A DNA stretch of 17,649 nt, taken from Sulfurimonas sp. GTDB taxonomy: Bacteria > Campylobacterota > Campylobacteria > Campylobacterales > Sulfurimonadaceae. Within the stretch, counting starts at the first letter, position 1. Each line of letters begins with the position of its first letter. Both the position numbers and the translations under genes were made by a program. Below the pieces are notes generated by a model. It made no database searches and had not been told where the DNA came from. It was given only the letters and a program-made list of their open reading frames with translations. The DNA is taken from assembly GCA_021157665.1 (NCBI GenBank), contig JAGGWE010000183.1, forward strand, positions 1 through 17,649, given 5' to 3'. Positions 14,539 through 17,649 of this stretch are shown piece after piece.

Positions 14539-15387
14539 ATGAGCTCTTCTGTTGCACTAAAAAGAAAGCTTCATACAATTAGTGAAATAAAAGAGATTGT
14601 ATCATCAATGAAGGCATTTGCTAACTTTAATCTACAAACAGCTAAAAAAAGCCTAAATAATTTACATCTTTATCAGAACAATATCGAAGACGCTTTTGGA
14701 GATATTATCACACTTTTTCCAGATTTGGGAAAGGTAAATAATAGTAAAGTAAGAGGAACAATTTATGTACTCTTTCTCTCTGAAGAGGGACTTTGCGGTT
14801 TTTTTAATGAAGATATTTTAAACTTTTTTAACTCCTTGTCAAACTTAGATGATACAACAATAGTCATAGGTACAAAAGGGGCACAAGAGATAAAATCAAA
14901 AAACATTATATGTAAATACTTTCTAAAAGGTGCTTCTAATGTGGAGGCCATCGAGCTTAAAGCTATAGAACTATCTTCACAGCTAATTGAAATATTTGAA
15001 AAAGAGCACTTTTGTAAACTGATACTTATACATGCTGAATTAAAAAAAGGGGAGTATAAAATTGTTAAAAAAAAGGTTTTGCCTCTTGATTTTTCAGAAT
15101 TTCATAAAAAATTTATTCAACAAGAACCACTTTTATATTTAAAAGATGAAGAGATTTTACATGCTCTAATTAAAGAGCATTTGTATATCTCTATCTACAG
15201 AGCATTTATAGAGTCTGTTGCAAGCGAAAACCAAGCAAGACTAAACGCTATGATATATGCAGATAATGCAATCAAAGAGAATGAGAAACTATTAACACAA
15301 AAACTTAATACTCAACGTCAAAAAGAGATTACAGATGAGTTATTGGATATTGTCAACGCTTATCGTTCGATAGTTCATAATGATTAA
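14539..15387 (+). CDS. atpG: N-type ATPase subunit gamma
   Basis: 282 residues, typical of gamma, the rotating shaft of F1. The N-terminal helix (LKRKLHTISEIKEIVSSMKAFA) and the C-terminal helix (SENQARLNAMIYADNAIKEN ... ITDELLDIVNAYRSI) form the coiled coil; the central Rossmann-like part has LFLSEEGLCGFFNEDIL. The C-terminal block with EITDELLDIV is the family's usual ending. The ATG at 14539 lies 2 bp after the atpA stop with GAAAGAG upstream; a GTG at 14530 would overlap atpA and is less likely. It is the last gene of the plus-strand half-operon. No hairpin terminator is evident after it. Confidence 0.92.
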   Translation: MSSSVALKRKLHTISEIKEIVSSMKAFANFNLQTAKKSLNNLHLYQNNIEDAFGDIITLFPDLGKVNNSKVRGTIYVLFLSEEGLCGFFNEDILNFFNSLSNLDDTTIVIGTKGAQEIKSKNIICKYFLKGASNVEAIELKAIELSSQLIEIFEKEHFCKLILIHAELKKGEYKIVKKKVLPLDFSEFHKKFIQQEPLLYLKDEEILHALIKEHLYISIYRAFIESVASENQARLNAMIYADNAIKENEKLLTQKLNTQRQKEITDELLDIVNAYRSIVHND

Positions 15388-15429
15388 ATGAGAGACATTT
15401 AATATTGATATGGATACACTTATTTATAC

Positions 15430-15443
15430 TTAGAATTGGCGTA
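15430..15443 (+). repeat. 14-bp partial copy of the flanking repeat
   Basis: ttagaattggcgta is identical to 7659-7672, i.e. the end of the left repeat plus two bases beyond it. A further diverged copy of its core (ggaattggcta) follows at 15446-15456. No -35 box precedes it. Confidence 0.55.
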
Positions 15444-15474
15444 AGGAATTGGCTAATTAGTTTAGGTGGAAATT

Positions 15475-15496
15475 GCACTTGATATTAGAATTGGCG
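15475..15496 (+). repeat. Right copy of the 22-bp cassette-flanking direct repeat
   Basis: 21 of 22 bases equal to 7649-7670. It is preceded by taggtggaaatt; its reverse complement resembles the outer end of the IS remnant near 7284-7298 (both carry CAAGT followed by TTTCCACC). Here the -35-like hexamer is TTGATA, and no -10 box follows at the right distance. Confidence 0.7.
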
Positions 15497-15576
15497 AGTA
15501 AAAGTCCTATAAAATCAACTAACAGTCATTAAGTCAATCGCTTGAAATTGCCTATTTTATGTAGTTTTGAGGGTTG

Positions 15577-15651
15577 TGGATGGGGTAGAGGGATTCGAAC
15601 CCCCGAATACCAGTACCAAAAACTAGTGCCTTACCGCTTGGCGATACCCCA
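15577..15651 (-). tRNA. tRNA-Gln (anticodon UUG)
   Basis: A complete cloverleaf on the minus strand. The acceptor stem is TGGGGTA/TACCCCA, the D arm starts GCCAAGCGGTAAGGC, and the anticodon stem CTAGT/ACTGG carries loop TTTTGGT with TTG in the anticodon position. The T arm is GGGGG TTCGAAT CCCTC with one G-T pair. CCA is encoded. The discriminator base is U, whereas E. coli tRNA-Gln has G73. It lies 30 bp after tRNA-fMet and is probably cotranscribed with it. Confidence 0.93.
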
Positions 15652-15681
15652 ACATTTGTGTTGTAATTAATTGTAATAAAT

Positions 15682-15758
<77 letters not shown>

Positions 15759-15794
15759 GTGTTTAAACAAACATCTGTGTGTTTGTGAGCCGAA

Positions 15795-15823
15795 ATTATA
15801 GACAAATTGGTTTTTAATGTCAA
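15795..15823 (-). promoter_or_regulatory. Consensus promoter of the tRNA-fMet/tRNA-Gln unit
   Basis: On the minus strand TTGACA (15818-15823) and TATAAT (15795-15800) are separated by 17 bp, a perfect sigma70 consensus. The start point would be near 15788, about 30 bp before tRNA-fMet. Confidence 0.8.
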
Positions 15824-15880
15824 GGATATTTATGATAAATTTAAAAATACTTTTTGACCTCTTTTTAATGATAATTAATA

Positions 15881-15886
15881 TATAAT
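15881..15886 (+). promoter_or_regulatory. Probable -10 box of ribB
   Basis: TATAAT lies 28 bp before the ribB ATG. TTGACC at 15854-15859 is 21 bp upstream, too far for a normal -35 box, so the promoter would depend on the -10 box and the T-rich upstream DNA. The short leader leaves no room for an FMN riboswitch. Confidence 0.5.
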
Positions 15887-15914
15887 CAAATCAAATTATT
15901 AATAAAGAGAAAAA

Positions 15915-16943
15915 ATGACAGCTATCGAGAGAGTTTTAGAAGCGATTGATGAGATAAAAAAGGGAAAAATGGTCATCATGATTGATGATGAAGATAGAGA
16001 AAATGAGGGTGATTTAGTTTATGCTGCTGCATTTTCTACTCCTGCGAGTGTAAATTTTATGGCTACACATGCTAGAGGGTTGATTTGTGTAGCTTTAAGT
16101 AGGTCTATTGCTACAAGACTTGATTTAAATCCAATGGTAAGTTCAAATACATCTTCTTATGAAACAGCATTTACAGTTTCAGTTGATGCAAAAGATGCTC
16201 TTACTGGAATCTCTGCTGGTGAGAGAGATGATACTATTAAAATTTTAGCAAATCCAATCTCACATGCCACGGAACTTGTAAAACCAGGTCATATCTTCCC
16301 TCTGATAGCTAAAGATGGTGGAACACTTGTACGAACTGGACATACTGAGGGTTCTGTTGATTTATGTCGTTTAGCAGGACTTAGTGAGTCTGGTGTTATT
16401 TGTGAAATCATAAAAGAAGATGGAACAATGGCAAGACGAGATGATTTAGATGTTTTTGGTGAAAAACATAATCTTAAAACTGTTTTTATCTCAGATATAG
16501 TTGAGTATCGTTTAGCTAATGAGAGCCTTGTAAACGAAACAGAAGTTAAAGAGATAGAGTTTTTTAGCACTAAAGTAAATCAGCATACATTTATTGATCA
16601 TGATGGCATAGAGCATACTGCGATTGTTTTTGATACAGTTGGAGAGATTGCAAATGTTAGAGTTCATAATGTTATTCCTGATATTGAACTTTTACTAAAC
16701 CAAGAAAAATATAATAATCTTGTAAATTCTATAGAATATTTAAAGCAAAACTCTGGAATTTTAGTTTTTATAAATAAAACAACACATCAAGATAATGCAG
16801 CGATGAAAGAGATAGGAACAGGTGCTCAGATACTTACATCTTTAAATGTATCTAAGATGAATCTTATAACATCAATGAAACAAACTGACTTTGTAGGGCT
16901 TAGTGGTTTTGGTCTTGAAGTTAATGAAATTATAGATATTTAG
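15915..16943 (+). CDS. ribB: DHBP synthase RibB with degenerate GTP cyclohydrolase II-like domain
   Basis: 342 residues. The N-terminal ~200 form 3,4-dihydroxy-2-butanone 4-phosphate synthase, which makes the four-carbon unit of riboflavin from ribulose 5-phosphate. Visible are the metal and substrate motif DDEDRENEGDLVYAA, THARGLICVAL, TGISAGERDDTI and the RTGHTEGSVDLCRLAGL block. The C-terminal ~140 residues follow the RibA fold (RVHNVIPDIELL, IGTGAQILTSLNVSKMNLIT, LSGFGLEV) but lack the zinc cysteines and the catalytic RSEC/CDCG region of GTP cyclohydrolase II. The domain should be inactive, as in RibBX-type proteins and in Helicobacter and Campylobacter homologues. A separate ribA is expected elsewhere. 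The ATG has AAAGAG upstream; the next gene begins 9 bp after the stop. Confidence 0.92.
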   Translation: MTAIERVLEAIDEIKKGKMVIMIDDEDRENEGDLVYAAAFSTPASVNFMATHARGLICVALSRSIATRLDLNPMVSSNTSSYETAFTVSVDAKDALTGISAGERDDTIKILANPISHATELVKPGHIFPLIAKDGGTLVRTGHTEGSVDLCRLAGLSESGVICEIIKEDGTMARRDDLDVFGEKHNLKTVFISDIVEYRLANESLVNETEVKEIEFFSTKVNQHTFIDHDGIEHTAIVFDTVGEIANVRVHNVIPDIELLLNQEKYNNLVNSIEYLKQNSGILVFINKTTHQDNAAMKEIGTGAQILTSLNVSKMNLITSMKQTDFVGLSGFGLEVNEIIDI

Positions 16944-16951
16944 TAGGACTT

Positions 16952-17649
16952 ATGAGAGAAATATTTAAAAGATTAGAAAACGATACTTTATTTAATATAG
17001 AGATAGATATTGATGCTGGTGGATACAAAGAAGGTTGTCCTTGGTTGTTTAGTGTATTTGTAAAATATGATGGGTTGGATGATTCTACTGAGTCTTATGA
17101 AGAATTTTTAGAGACAAAAGAGTCTCTTATTATTGCGATTGAGTATGAAGATAAGGCAAAATATCTTGGTTCTAGAATAGTTGATGGTTGGAGTGAATTT
17201 TACTTTTGTGCTTCATCTTCAAAAGAGTTAAACTCTATGGTTACTGCGATGCTAAAAAATACTGGTTATGTGTATGAGAGTAACATTATTAAAGATAAAA
17301 AGTGGAATTTTTATGAGACTCAACTTTTTCCAACAGAGTTAGAACTTATTCACATACAAAGTTCTAAAATAATTTTTCTTTTAGAAGAAGAGGGTGAAGA
17401 TTTAAGTATTTCTAGAGATGTAGAGCATTATATTTCATTTTTAACACCAACTCAAAAAAATAGATTTATAAATACTTTAGACCTTGATGGATTTAGCTTC
17501 AAGGATGATATTAGTACAGAAGAGTTTGAACATGGTGTAGCCTTGGTGAAAAATCATGCTGTTTCTGAAGATGAAGTACAAAAAGTTGTTGAAGAACTTT
17601 TTGCTAAAGTAAAGATAGACCATGGTTTTTATGAGGGATGGAGTACAAC
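16952..17649 (+). CDS. DUF695/RraB-like protein, N-terminal 232 residues (3'-truncated by window)
   Basis: The ATG at 16952 has AGGA at good distance and the frame stays open to the end of the window. Residues ~1-135 match the pattern of a DUF695 domain (PWLFSVFVKYDGLDD, YLGSRIVDGWSEFYFCASS, WNFYETQLFPTELEL). From ~165 there is an RraB-like domain (TPTQKNRFINTLDLDGF and VQKVVEELFAKVKIDHGFYEGWST), whose GxYxGW ending is the family's mark. RraB binds and inhibits RNase E in E. coli. Campylobacterota generally lack a classical RNase E, so the role here is open. It lies 8 bp after ribB in the same direction, which suggests cotranscription. Soluble, no signal peptide. Confidence 0.7.
   Translation, partial: MREIFKRLENDTLFNIEIDIDAGGYKEGCPWLFSVFVKYDGLDDSTESYEEFLETKESLIIAIEYEDKAKYLGSRIVDGWSEFYFCASSSKELNSMVTAMLKNTGYVYESNIIKDKKWNFYETQLFPTELELIHIQSSKIIFLLEEEGEDLSISRDVEHYISFLTPTQKNRFINTLDLDGFSFKDDISTEEFEHGVALVKNHAVSEDEVQKVVEELFAKVKIDHGFYEGWST

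Larger units (their letters stand above)
15388..15576. other. Non-coding stretch at the right edge of the cassette
   Basis: Apart from the two repeat copies and the degenerate core at 15446-15456, I see no gene, terminator hairpin or promoter in these 189 bp. It separates the end of atpG from tRNA-Gln and is where the right boundary of the transferred DNA would lie. Confidence 0.5.

Noticed and set aside
15479..15505. Promoter in the right repeat copy, equivalent to the left one
   Set aside because: The hexamer is TTGATA and the sequence 16-17 bp downstream (aaagtc) does not resemble a -10 box.
15759..15914. FMN riboswitch before ribB
   Set aside because: The leader after the -10 box is only about 20-25 nt, and the RFN consensus elements are not visible anywhere in the intergenic region.

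Overview
The window looks like a chromosomal segment of a Campylobacterota (epsilonproteobacterial) species of the Sulfurimonas, Sulfurovum or Arcobacter type. This rests on the AT-rich sequence, the RibB protein carrying a degenerate RibA-like tail, the initiator tRNA-Met/tRNA-Gln pair and the gene types. It is an inference without database comparison. The first ~1.9 kb is visibly richer in GC than the rest.

Layout. Bases 1-831 hold the 3' part of a radical SAM gene. Two decayed ZIP metal-transporter genes (834-1412 and 1472-1913, minus strand) and a CooC-like P-loop ATPase (minus) follow. Divergent from the ATPase are feoA and a feoB of unusual sequence, then a possible 27-residue ORF. Next come a beta-CASP metallo-beta-lactamase nuclease, a small acidic protein and a small exported protein that may be frameshifted. 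A CBS-domain gene fragment is cut off by a degraded IS3-family element (about 7283-7650).

The centre of the window (about 7671-15387) is an ion-transport cassette: a Na+/H+ antiporter of the CPA type and a complete set of nine genes for an N-type F1Fo ATPase. These nine genes usually form one operon in the order atpDCQRBEFAG. Here they are split into two back-to-back halves: atpD-C-Q-R on the minus strand and atpB-E-F-A-G on the plus strand, with a 128-bp intergenic region between them. The antiporter converges on atpR with overlapping stop codons. The c subunit has two glutamates at the ion site, the b subunit carries a delta-like C-terminal domain, and the alpha subunit has a degenerate P-loop.

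A 22-bp direct repeat (21 of 22 identical) lies at both edges of this cassette (7649-7670 and 15475-15496), with a further 14-bp partial copy at 15430-15443. The left copy supplies the -35 box of a consensus sigma70 promoter (TTGACA, 16 bp, TATAAT) that reads into the antiporter gene. The simplest reading is an ion-homeostasis island acquired or moved with the help of insertion sequences, whose antiporter is now driven from an IS-derived end.

The right part is ordinary chromosome: tRNA-fMet and tRNA-Gln (minus strand) behind a consensus promoter, then ribB with a non-catalytic RibA-like domain, and the start of a DUF695/RraB-like gene that runs off the window.
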